From positions 1-11,465 of the forward strand of contig DDXR01000035.1 in assembly GCA_002347565.1 (NCBI GenBank): a stretch of DNA of 11,465 bases. The letters run 5' to 3'. Under the pieces are notes generated by a model that was not told the origin of the DNA, searched no databases, and was given only the letters and a program-made list of their open reading frames with translations. The translations under genes and the position numbers were made by a program. This document shows, piece by piece, positions 1 through 6,260 of the stretch (positions within the stretch are counted from its first letter, which is position 1; every line of letters begins with the position of its first letter). The DNA is from a bacterium UBP2_UBA2255 (lineage in GTDB: Bacteria > Edwardsbacteria > AC1 > EtOH8).

Positions 1-2
1 GG

Positions 3-203
3 TCCGGAATCCTTAGGTATTACCTTCAAGAAAGTGTTGAGTTTGAATTGAGTTCAGTGCAAGTTCATGGTTTCGGGATTACACTTCGGGCTTTAGCACG
101 TTGCATGGTTACAGAAGCCAATATTAAGCATACTGCGATTTCGAAAAATATAATCAAACGTACGCGGAAAAGCCGCACCACTGTTCTTGCACGCAAGAAA
201 TAG
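3..203 (+). CDS. C-terminal part of a small basic protein, possibly Alba-like (5' end outside window)
   Basis: This frame is open from the window edge to TAG at 201-203, giving 66 residues with no start inside the window; the other two forward frames stop within the first 50 bases. The tail is strongly basic, with KRTRKSR at about residues 52-58 and a final ARKK. The order of an amphipathic helix-like stretch (VHGFGITLRALARCMV, about 21-36) followed by two strand-like segments resembles the second half of the Alba nucleic-acid-binding fold, but this is pattern reading only. The stop codon overlaps the presumed fabG ribosome binding site and lies 14 nt before fabG, as in an operon. Codon third positions are AT-rich, unlike every gene downstream. 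An open stretch of this length could also arise by chance in AT-rich DNA. I treat it as a probable partial gene with unknown function. Confidence 0.4.
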   Translation, partial: SGILRYYLQESVEFELSSVQVHGFGITLRALARCMVTEANIKHTAISKNIIKRTRKSRTTVLARKK

Positions 204-217
204 GTGTAGTTGTAACT

Positions 218-958
218 ATGCAGCTAAAAGATAAGACAGCCATCGTCACCGGCAGCGCCCAGGGCATCGGCAAGGCCATCGCCCTGACGCTGGCCAAACA
301 AGGCGCCAACGTCGTGGTCAGCGACGTCAACCTCGAGGAGGCCCAGAAGACCTCCAAGGAGATCGAGGCCCTCGGGGTCAAATCCGTTGCTATCAAGTGC
401 AATGTGGCCGACGCCGCCGAGGTCGACGCGCTGGTGAAGCAGGCCCAGGCCGCGTTCCCGACCATCGACATCCTGGTCAACAACGCCGGCGTCACCCGCG
501 ACAACCTGATGATGCGGATGGACGAGAAGGACTGGGACCTGGTGCTGGACGTCAACCTCAAGGGCGCCTTCCTGACGACCAAGGCCGTCTCCCGGATCAT
601 GATGAAACAGCGCTCGGGCCGCATCGTCAACATGGCCTCGATCATCGGCGTGATGGGCAACGCCGGGCAGTCCAACTACGCGGCCTCCAAGGGCGGCCTG
701 ATCGCCTTCACCAAGTCGACGGCCAAGGAGTTCTCGTCGCGCAACATCACCTGCAACGCGGTGGCGCCCGGTTTCATCGAGACCGCCATGACCGCCAAGC
801 TGACCGACGAGGTCAAGGAGAACTACAGGAAGGGCATCCCGCTGGGCCGGATGGGCGGCCCCGAGGACGTGGCCGGCGCGGTGCTGTTCCTGGTGTCGGA
901 CGCGGCGTCCTACGTCACCGGCCAGGTGCTGCACGTCGACGGCGGGCTGGTGATGTGA
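218..958 (+). CDS. fabG: 3-oxoacyl-[acyl-carrier-protein] reductase FabG
   Basis: This 246-residue classical short-chain dehydrogenase/reductase has the usual FabG length. FabG carries out the NADPH-dependent reduction of 3-ketoacyl-ACP to 3-hydroxyacyl-ACP in the cytoplasmic type II fatty-acid synthesis cycle. Visible motifs are the cofactor loop TGSAQGIG (residues 11-18), NNAG (88-91), and the catalytic tetrad N113, S141, Y154 and K158 (YAASK). PGFIETAMT (184-192) and the C-terminal VDGG are also typical. The start ATG is preceded by a modest AGGTG at 202-206, and MQLKDKTAIVTG is a normal FabG N-terminus. It lies directly upstream of acpP and fabF, which supports FabG rather than another SDR. 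The usual upstream partners fabD, fabH and plsX are not in the available sequence. Confidence 0.96.
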   Translation: MQLKDKTAIVTGSAQGIGKAIALTLAKQGANVVVSDVNLEEAQKTSKEIEALGVKSVAIKCNVADAAEVDALVKQAQAAFPTIDILVNNAGVTRDNLMMRMDEKDWDLVLDVNLKGAFLTTKAVSRIMMKQRSGRIVNMASIIGVMGNAGQSNYAASKGGLIAFTKSTAKEFSSRNITCNAVAPGFIETAMTAKLTDEVKENYRKGIPLGRMGGPEDVAGAVLFLVSDAASYVTGQVLHVDGGLVM

Positions 959-1072
959 GCATTCACATGGATACAGAATTCGGAAGACTGAACACTGAAG
1001 ACGAGTAACGAGCGCGTTATCCGGGACCCGTACACATAGGCCAAACAGTCATTCCAGTAATAATTTCAACGC

Positions 1073-1082
1073 AAGGAGGTGA
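1073..1082 (+). promoter_or_regulatory. Full-length Shine-Dalgarno site of acpP
   Basis: AAGGAGGTGA matches the complete canonical anti-Shine-Dalgarno sequence (10 of 10 nt) and ends 8 nt before the ATG at 1091. It fixes the acpP start at 1091, because the upstream in-frame GTG (1079) lies inside this site. The strength of the site fits the very high ACP levels cells need compared with the neighbouring enzymes. Confidence 0.9.
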
Positions 1083-1090
1083 GTTCGACA

Positions 1091-1333
1091 ATGGCAATCA
1101 TCGACGACGTCAAGAAGATCGTGGTGGAGCGGCTGGGCGTGGACGCCGGCCAGGTGACCCCGGAGGCCTCGTTCATCGAGGACCTGGGCGCCGATTCGCT
1201 GGACACCGTGGAGCTGGTGATGGCCCTGGAGGAAAAGTTCGGGATGGAGATCCCGGACGAGGAGGCCGAAAAGCTGACCACGGTCGGCGCGGCCGTTTCC
1301 TACATCGAGAAGAAGCAGGCCGAGAAGAAGTAA
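1091..1333 (+). CDS. acpP: Acyl carrier protein AcpP
   Basis: This is an 80-residue acidic protein, the normal size for bacterial ACP. It carries growing acyl chains as thioesters on a 4'-phosphopantetheine arm. The attachment motif GADSLD is present with the modified serine at position 36, followed by the recognition-helix residues DTVELVMALEEKF. The C-terminal KKQAEKK is a short basic tail. The start at 1091 is set by the strong Shine-Dalgarno site just upstream. The gene sits between fabG and fabF in the standard order. It is separated from fabG by 132 nt, in which I see no convincing promoter, and from fabF by 110 nt containing a strong stem-loop. The holo form requires an ACP synthase that is not encoded here. 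Confidence 0.97.
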   Translation: MAIIDDVKKIVVERLGVDAGQVTPEASFIEDLGADSLDTVELVMALEEKFGMEIPDEEAEKLTTVGAAVSYIEKKQAEKK

Positions 1334-1356
1334 GGCCGGAGACCGGTCACGCACCT

Positions 1357-1402
1357 GGGCGCGGAGGCACGCCCGGCCCGTAGCCGGGGCGCCTCCGCCC
1401 CC
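1357..1402 (+). other. Strong stem-loop between acpP and fabF
   Basis: The outer arms GCGGAGGC (1361-1368) and GCCTCCGC (1391-1398) pair perfectly. They extend outward by GGG (1357-1359) with CCC (1400-1402) across one mismatch. Inside, CCCGGC (1372-1377) pairs with GCCGGG (1383-1388) around a 5-nt loop. No T-run follows, so it is not a standard intrinsic terminator. It could be an attenuator, an RNA-stability element protecting the acpP message, or an RNase III-type processing site. The structure is seen in the sequence; the role is inferred. Confidence 0.6.
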
Positions 1403-1443
1403 GGCGAATCCCAACTGCTTAACACAACGCAGGCGCACCGCAC

Positions 1444-2682
1444 ATGAAACGCAGGGTCGTAATCACCGGCATGGGGGTCATCACCCCGGTCGGCAACACC
1501 GTGGCCGACTTCTGGGGCAGCCTGCTGGCGGGGAAGAGCGGGGTGAGCCTGATCACCAAGTTCGACGTCAGCAAGTACCCCACCCGCATCGCCGGCGACG
1601 TCAAGAATTTCGATCCGGCGGCCTACATGGACCGCAAGGAGCTGCGCCGGATGGACCGCTACACCCAGTTCGCCATGGCCGCGGCCAGGATGGCGGTAGA
1701 GGACTCCGGCCTCAAGATCGAGGGCGAGCTGGGCGAGCGCACCGGCGTGATCATCGCCTCGGGCATCGGGGGCACCGAGACCTGGGAGGAGCAGCACACC
1801 AAGCTGATCCAGTCGGGGCCGGACCGGGTATCGCCGTTCTTCGTGCCGATGATGATCTCCGACATCGCCGCCGGGCAGGTGTCCATCGCCTATGGCGCCA
1901 AGGGGCCGAACTTCGCCTGCGTTTCGGCCTGCGCCTCGGCCGCCCACGGCATCGGCGAGGCCATGTGCGCCATCGTCCAGGGCGAGGCCGACGCCATGAT
2001 CTGCGGCGGGTCCGAGGCCCCGATCACGCCGCTGGCGCTGGCCGGATTCTGCGCGCTGCGGGCGCTGTCCCAGCGCAACGACGATCCGGCGGCGGCCTCC
2101 CGGCCGTTCGACAAGGACCGGGACGGCTTCGTGATGGGGGAGGGCGCCGGGATACTGGTGCTGGAGGAGCTGGGGCACGCCCAAGCGCGCGGCGCCAGGA
2201 TCTACGCCGAGCTGGCGGGCTACGGCGCCACCGCCGACGCCCACCACATGACGGCCCCGGCCCCGGGCGGCGAGGGCGCGGCCCGCGCCATGAAGCGGGC
2301 GCTGGCCACCGCCGGGCTGGCCCCGCAGGACGTCGACTACGTCAACGCCCACGGCACCTCGACCGACCTCAACGACAAGTACGAGACCGCGGCCATCAAG
2401 TCGGTGTTCGGCGACCAGGCCGCGAAGCTCGCCGTCTCGTCCACCAAGTCGATGACCGGGCATCTGCTGGGCGCGGCCGGCGGCATCGAGGCGGTGGCCG
2501 CGGTGCTGTCGATCGTCAACGGCGTGGTGCACCCCACCATCAACTACGCGACGCCCGATCCCGAGTGCGACCTGGACTGCGTCCCCAACGCCAAGCGGGC
2601 CATGGCGGTGCGGGCGGCGCTGTCGAACTCCTTCGGGTTCGGCGGGCACAACGCCTGCCTGGCGTTCAAACGGCACGAATGA
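1444..2682 (+). CDS. fabF: 3-oxoacyl-[acyl-carrier-protein] synthase II FabF
   Basis: This 412-residue condensing enzyme has the normal KAS II length. It elongates acyl-ACP by decarboxylative condensation with malonyl-ACP in the cytoplasm. The catalytic Cys163 lies in VSACAS, the two catalytic histidines are H303 (NAHGTSTDLND) and H340 (MTGHLLGAAGG), and the conserved lysine is K335. The SNSFGFGGHN segment (394-403) carries the gating Phe399 typical of KAS I/II. The N-terminus MKRRVVITGMGVITPVG is the standard family start. The ribosome binding site is weak, with only a short AGG near 1430. Gene order with acpP and rnc and the TSTDLND motif favour FabF over FabB. Confidence 0.96.
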   Translation: MKRRVVITGMGVITPVGNTVADFWGSLLAGKSGVSLITKFDVSKYPTRIAGDVKNFDPAAYMDRKELRRMDRYTQFAMAAARMAVEDSGLKIEGELGERTGVIIASGIGGTETWEEQHTKLIQSGPDRVSPFFVPMMISDIAAGQVSIAYGAKGPNFACVSACASAAHGIGEAMCAIVQGEADAMICGGSEAPITPLALAGFCALRALSQRNDDPAAASRPFDKDRDGFVMGEGAGILVLEELGHAQARGARIYAELAGYGATADAHHMTAPAPGGEGAARAMKRALATAGLAPQDVDYVNAHGTSTDLNDKYETAAIKSVFGDQAAKLAVSSTKSMTGHLLGAAGGIEAVAAVLSIVNGVVHPTINYATPDPECDLDCVPNAKRAMAVRAALSNSFGFGGHNACLAFKRHE

Positions 2683-2741
2683 ACCGGAGCGGTCCCGGCC
2701 CCCGCGCCGGCTGCCGCCCGCCCACAAGACACTGACGCCAC

Positions 2742-3491
2742 GTGTTCAAGTCACTATTCACCAGAAAGCAGCCCCACCTGCCGCGCGGCCGGCGCGAGGC
2801 CCTGACCAAGATCCGGCAGCGGCTGGGCTGGCGGATCCGGGACGAGCAGATCTACCTGCAGGCGCTGCGGCACCGCTCGGCTTCGGCCACCCATCTGGCG
2901 TCCAACGAGCGGCTGGAGCTGCTGGGGGACGCCGTGCTCCGCCTGTTGGTGTGCGAGCACCTCTACCGCACCCGGCCCAACGACGATGAGGGCCAGCTGA
3001 CCGAGATCCTGTCGATGATCGTCAGCAAGAAGGTGCTGTGCCGGGTGGCCCGGGAGCTGGGCTTCGGCGAGCTGTTGGAGCTCTCGTCCGACGAATCGGA
3101 ATCGGGCGGCCGGGGCAAGGACAACATCCTGGCCGACTCCTTCGAATCGATGCTGGGCGCCTACTACCTGGACGCCGGGCTGCGGCCGGTGCGCGATTTC
3201 ATGGTCCGCGGTTTCTTCTGGCGCATACCCCACCTGGTCTCCGACAACAGTTTCAAGAACCACAAGGGGCTGCTGCAAGAGGTGATGCAGTCGCAGCGAG
3301 ACGGCCGCAGCGTCCGCTACTCGCTGAAGGCCGAGGGCGGGCCCGAGCACAGCCGCAGCTACACCATCGAGCTCAAGCTGGGGCGCAAGCGCTACGGGCT
3401 GGCATCGGCCCCCACCAAGAAGGACGCCGAGCAGCTGGCGGCGCAGCAGGCGATCGAAAGGCTGCAGGCCGAATACCGCACGCGCCAGTAG
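2742..3491 (+). CDS. rnc: Ribonuclease III
   Basis: This 249-residue RNase III cuts double-stranded RNA, notably the rRNA precursor and some mRNAs. The signature NERLELLGDAVL (55-66) supplies metal-binding residues E56, E59 and D63. D132 and E135 in ADSFESMLGAYYLD complete the active site. A double-stranded RNA-binding domain follows, from about residue 170 (FKNHKGLLQE) to 242, ending with TKKDAEQLAAQQAIERL. The start is GTG at 2742 with no obvious Shine-Dalgarno; no better start is visible before the catalytic domain. The short basic N-terminal extension (MFKSLFTRKQ) precedes the nuclease domain. It follows fabF by 59 nt, a common pairing in bacteria, and is probably co-transcribed with it. 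Confidence 0.95.
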   Translation: MFKSLFTRKQPHLPRGRREALTKIRQRLGWRIRDEQIYLQALRHRSASATHLASNERLELLGDAVLRLLVCEHLYRTRPNDDEGQLTEILSMIVSKKVLCRVARELGFGELLELSSDESESGGRGKDNILADSFESMLGAYYLDAGLRPVRDFMVRGFFWRIPHLVSDNSFKNHKGLLQEVMQSQRDGRSVRYSLKAEGGPEHSRSYTIELKLGRKRYGLASAPTKKDAEQLAAQQAIERLQAEYRTRQ

Positions 3492-3579
3492 CTGGCGCGG
3501 AAGGCGGCCGCCGCGGCCGGACGGCGCGCGAACCGCCCCGGCCCGGATACGTCAAAACGAAGCAGGGATAAGGAGCAAG

Positions 3580-4740
3580 ATGAACTACTTCCTCACCGAA
3601 GAACAGCAGATGATCCGGGACCTGTGCCGCAAGATCGGGCTGGAGAAGATCAAGCCGGTGCGCGAGCATTACGACGAGACCGGGGAGTTCCCCTGGGACA
3701 TCGTCAAGGTGCTGGCCGAGTCAGACATCTGCGGCGTCTACATCCCGGAGGCCTACGGCGGCCTGGGCGGCGGAGTGATGGAGATGGTGGTCGCCACCGA
3801 GGAGCTGTCGCGCCACTGCGGCGGGATCTCCCTGTCCTTCGCCGCGACTGGGCTGGGCACCTTCCCCATCATCCTGTACGGCAGCGAGGAGCAGAAGAAG
3901 AGATACCTGCCGGACATCGCGGCCGGCAGGAAGCTGGCGGCCTTCGGACTGACCGAGGCCAATGCCGGATCCGACGCCGGCGGCATCCAGACCACGGCGG
4001 TGAAGGACGGCGACCACTTCGTGCTCAACGGCACCAAGCAGTGGATCACCAACGGCGGCGAGGCGGAGGTCTACACCGTGGTCGCGCTGACCGACAAGAC
4101 CAAGGGCTCGCGCGGCGCCACCGCCTTCATCGTGGAGAAGGGCGCGCCGGGCTTCTCCTTCGGCAAGAAGGAGAACAAGATGGGCATCCGGGCCTCGGTC
4201 ACCCGCGAGCTGGTGTTCGACAACTGCCGGGTGCACAAGGACCAGATCCTGGCCAAGGAGGGCATGGGCTTCCTGGTGGCCATGGGCACCCTGGACCGCA
4301 CCCGGCCGGGCGTGGCGGCCCAGGCGCTGGGGATCGCCCAGGGCGCGCTGGACGAGGCGGTCAAGTACTCACGCGAACGCGTCCAGTTCGGCAAGCCGAT
4401 CTCGGCCTTCCAGGGCGTGCAGTTCATGCTGGCCGACATGGCGATGAAACTGGAGGCGGCACGGGCCCTGGTCTACGCCACCGCCCGCAGCATTGACAGC
4501 GGCGAGAAGAAGTTCGCCAAGGAGAGCGCGATGTGCAAGTGCTTCGCCTCCGACGTGGCGATGGAGGTCACCACCAACGCGGTGCAGGTGCTGGGCGGCT
4601 ACGGCTACATGAAGGAGTACCCGGTGGAGAAGATGATGCGCGACGCCAAGATCACCCAGATCTACGAGGGCACCAACCAGATCCAGCGCGGCGTGATCGC
4701 CTCCAACCTGATCAAGGAGGCGGCCGGCAGCAGGGAATAG
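3580..4740 (+). CDS. Acyl-CoA dehydrogenase (short/medium-chain type)
   Basis: This 386-residue FAD enzyme oxidises acyl-CoA to trans-2-enoyl-CoA and passes electrons to ETF. The family signature FGLTEANAGSD (122-132), the FAD-contact segment QWITNGG (154-160), RVQFGKPISAFQ (267-278) and the C-terminal QVLGGYGYMKEYPVEK are all present. The probable catalytic base is Glu363 in IYEGTNQIQR, the position used by short- and medium-chain enzymes. A good ribosome binding site (AAGGAG, 3570-3575) precedes the ATG. The exact substrate (butyryl-, longer acyl- or a branched-chain acyl-CoA) cannot be read from the sequence. No etfAB, thiolase or enoyl-CoA hydratase lies nearby. It is 88 nt from rnc, so co-transcription is possible. 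A beta-oxidation gene beside the biosynthesis cluster may reflect lipid turnover, but this is inference. Confidence 0.93.
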   Translation: MNYFLTEEQQMIRDLCRKIGLEKIKPVREHYDETGEFPWDIVKVLAESDICGVYIPEAYGGLGGGVMEMVVATEELSRHCGGISLSFAATGLGTFPIILYGSEEQKKRYLPDIAAGRKLAAFGLTEANAGSDAGGIQTTAVKDGDHFVLNGTKQWITNGGEAEVYTVVALTDKTKGSRGATAFIVEKGAPGFSFGKKENKMGIRASVTRELVFDNCRVHKDQILAKEGMGFLVAMGTLDRTRPGVAAQALGIAQGALDEAVKYSRERVQFGKPISAFQGVQFMLADMAMKLEAARALVYATARSIDSGEKKFAKESAMCKCFASDVAMEVTTNAVQVLGGYGYMKEYPVEKMMRDAKITQIYEGTNQIQRGVIASNLIKEAAGSRE

Positions 4741-4846
4741 CGCGGCCGGTCGCAGGGACGGCCCAGGCCCAGCGCGGCGCGCCGGTGAAGTCGAGAGCGA
4801 CCAGGGTGGCGAAAAGACCTGACCACAAAGCTGCCCCTGTCGGGGT

Positions 4847-4926
4847 GACCCAACCCCAGCCCCTTCCCCATAGGGAAGGGGCTCTTGTTGTCCCTTCCCT
4901 TGTGGGGAAGGGACAAGGGTTGGGTC
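4847..4926. repeat. Cloverleaf-like palindromic element (REP/MITE-like)
   Basis: The ends GACCCAACCC (4847-4856) and GGGTTGGGTC (4917-4926) are perfect 10-bp inverted repeats. They enclose two perfect hairpins. The first has an 11-bp stem, AGCCCCTTCCC (4858-4868) with 4873-4883, around loop CATA. The second has a 12-bp stem, TTGTCCCTTCCC (4888-4899) with 4905-4916, around loop TTGTG. Together they form a compact three-way junction with almost no unpaired bases. Such C/T-rich palindromes in intergenic gaps are typical of dispersed repeats in many genomes. It lies in the 271-nt gap between the acyl-CoA dehydrogenase and the TPR cassette, and neither hairpin is followed by a T-run. It may also insulate or stabilise the upstream transcript. 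Confidence 0.8.
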
Positions 4927-4973
4927 TGCAACTTCCCCGCGGCTGCGGGCCCGCAACTTTATGCCAAAAGCGC

Positions 4974-5002
4974 TTGCATTCGGGATGGCCGAGTCGTACA
5001 AT
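4974..5002 (+). promoter_or_regulatory. Sigma70-type promoter of the first TPR gene
   Basis: TTGCAT (4974-4979) and TACAAT (4997-5002) are separated by 17 bp. The predicted transcription start (about 5007-5012) falls on or within a few bases of the ATG at 5012, so the mRNA would be leaderless or nearly so. The same hexamer pair with the same flanks (CGCTTGC and CGTACAAT) and spacing occurs before the next TPR gene, which strengthens the call. Confidence 0.65.
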
Positions 5003-5011
5003 TGACAACCA

Positions 5012-6178
5012 ATGCAGCCCACCATCCCCGAGATCGAGGCCCAGCTGGCCGCGCTGGGCGGCGACGGGTCGCAGGAAGACCAGCGGATCGACCTGATGGT
5101 CAAGCTGGCCGGCCTGCTGGTCAATGCCGACGCGCCGCGGGCGGCCGGGCTGAGCCGGGAAATCTGGGAACGCTCGCGGCGTGCTGGCTGCGCGGCGGGG
5201 CAGGCCCACAGCCTCCGGATCGACGGCACGTTGCGCTACCTGTCGGCCGACCTGCCGCAGGCCCGGGAGCTGGCGCAGCGGTCGCTGGACCAGTTCTCGG
5301 CCTGCGGCGACGAGTCCGGCCAGGCGGCGGCGCTGGGCCTGCTGGCGAACGTCCGCTTCAAGACGGGCGATTACCAGGGCGCCCTGGAAACGAACCTCGC
5401 GGGGCTGGCCATCCGCCGGCGGCTGGGCCTGACGGCAGGCGTCGGGCAGTACCTCAACAACATCGGCACCTGCCACGTGCGGCTGGGTGAGTTCGAGCAG
5501 GCGCTGGGATGCTTCCGCGAGAGCCTGCAGCAGGGCGAGGCCGCCGGCGACGTCCGGGGGCAGGCCCACTCGCTGATGAACATCGGCAGCGTCAGCAAGA
5601 GCCTGGCGCGGCACGGCGAGGCCGCCGACGCCTACCGGCGGGGGCTGGAGCTGTTCCGGCAGTGCGGCGACGTCCGGGGGCAGGCGCTGTGCCTCTGCAA
5701 CATCGGGCTCAACGCCATGGAGCGGGGCGACCACCGGCAGGCCCGGGCGCGCCTCGCGGAGAGCCTGGGCCTCTGCCGCGCTATCCGCGACGCCCAGGGC
5801 GAGATGTTCGCGCTGCTGTACCTGGGCGACCTCTGCCGGCGGACGGCCGACCTGCCGCTGGCCCTGGAGCACAACCGCGCGGCTGGCGACCTGGCGCTGG
5901 AGGTCAATGATCCCTTCTACCAGGCAGAGTGCCAGATCGGCCTGGGGGACATCTACCTGGACATGGGCGAGCATCAGATGGCCATCGAGACGCTGCAGCA
6001 GGCGCTGGACATGGCGGCGGACATCAAGTCCCGCGAGCTGGAGATGCGGGCGCTGCGGGGCCTGGCCGAGTGCCACCACCGTGCCGGGCAGCCTGAGGCG
6101 GCGGCGTCCTGCCGCGAGCGCTCGCAACGGATGGAGCGGGAGATGGCCGGCGGTCCGGAGCCCCGGGTGCGGGCGTAG
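5012..6178 (+). CDS. TPR-repeat protein, TPR-only (paralogue 1)
   Basis: This 388-residue soluble protein consists almost wholly of tetratricopeptide-type repeats with a 40-residue period. Aspartates mark the phase at 100, 180, 220, 260 and 300, and NNIG/NIG at 149-152, 190-192 and 230-232. A 40-residue spacing is found in LGN-like and MalT-like helical repeats rather than the canonical 34. No signal peptide or membrane segment is visible, so it is cytoplasmic. It ends in a short charged helix (CRERSQRMEREM) with no effector domain. The N-terminus aligns in pattern with the next gene, supporting this ATG although no Shine-Dalgarno precedes it. Its role is unknown. TPR arrays bind proteins or peptides, and the neighbours suggest a part in c-di-GMP signalling, either as a partner or as an independent sensor. 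Confidence 0.85.
   Translation: MQPTIPEIEAQLAALGGDGSQEDQRIDLMVKLAGLLVNADAPRAAGLSREIWERSRRAGCAAGQAHSLRIDGTLRYLSADLPQARELAQRSLDQFSACGDESGQAAALGLLANVRFKTGDYQGALETNLAGLAIRRRLGLTAGVGQYLNNIGTCHVRLGEFEQALGCFRESLQQGEAAGDVRGQAHSLMNIGSVSKSLARHGEAADAYRRGLELFRQCGDVRGQALCLCNIGLNAMERGDHRQARARLAESLGLCRAIRDAQGEMFALLYLGDLCRRTADLPLALEHNRAAGDLALEVNDPFYQAECQIGLGDIYLDMGEHQMAIETLQQALDMAADIKSRELEMRALRGLAECHHRAGQPEAAASCRERSQRMEREMAGGPEPRVRA
5545..5685 (+). repeat. Exact 21-bp direct repeat one TPR unit apart
   Basis: Positions 5545-5565 and 5665-5685 are identical over 21 bases (encoding GDVRGQA). They lie exactly 120 nt apart, which is one 40-residue repeat. This is a visible trace of repeat duplication or conversion inside the first TPR gene. 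Confidence 0.8.
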
Positions 6179-6204
6179 GCCCGGGGCCGTTCCCCATAAA
6201 CCGC

Positions 6205-6233
6205 TTGCTTTTCCCCTGCGCCGGGCGTACAAT
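6205..6233 (+). promoter_or_regulatory. Sigma70-type promoter of the second TPR gene
   Basis: TTGCTT (6205-6210) and TACAAT (6228-6233) are 17 bp apart, with the flanks CGCTTGC and CGTACAAT shared with the promoter at 4974. The predicted start is near 6240. This leaves about a 20-nt leader carrying GGAGAG (6248-6253) before the ATG at 6261. It probably drives this gene and the two GGDEF genes behind it. Confidence 0.7.
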
Positions 6234-6260
6234 ACCACCAGCCACACGGAGAGCCACACC

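Noticed and set aside
1079..1090. Upstream GTG start for acpP
   Set aside because: The GTG is part of the Shine-Dalgarno sequence; ATG at 1091 gives the standard ACP N-terminus.
1300..2727. Reverse-strand frame of 475 codons opposite fabF
   Set aside because: The forward strand encodes a complete FabF; the reverse product is low-complexity and G/R/H-rich.
4858..4916. Rho-independent terminator after the acyl-CoA dehydrogenase
   Set aside because: The hairpins are strong but neither is followed by a T-run; the whole is better described as a cloverleaf repeat.
4847..4926. tRNA-like cloverleaf
   Set aside because: It has no anticodon arm, T-loop or CCA-type end, and stem lengths do not match a tRNA.
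5002..5007. TTGACA as a -35 box
   Set aside because: No -10-like sequence lies about 17 bp downstream, and it falls just inside the expected transcription start of the first TPR gene.
5907..6260. N-terminal extension of the second TPR gene
   Set aside because: The frame is open but overlaps the end of the first TPR gene, and the promoter and ribosome binding site support the ATG at 6261.
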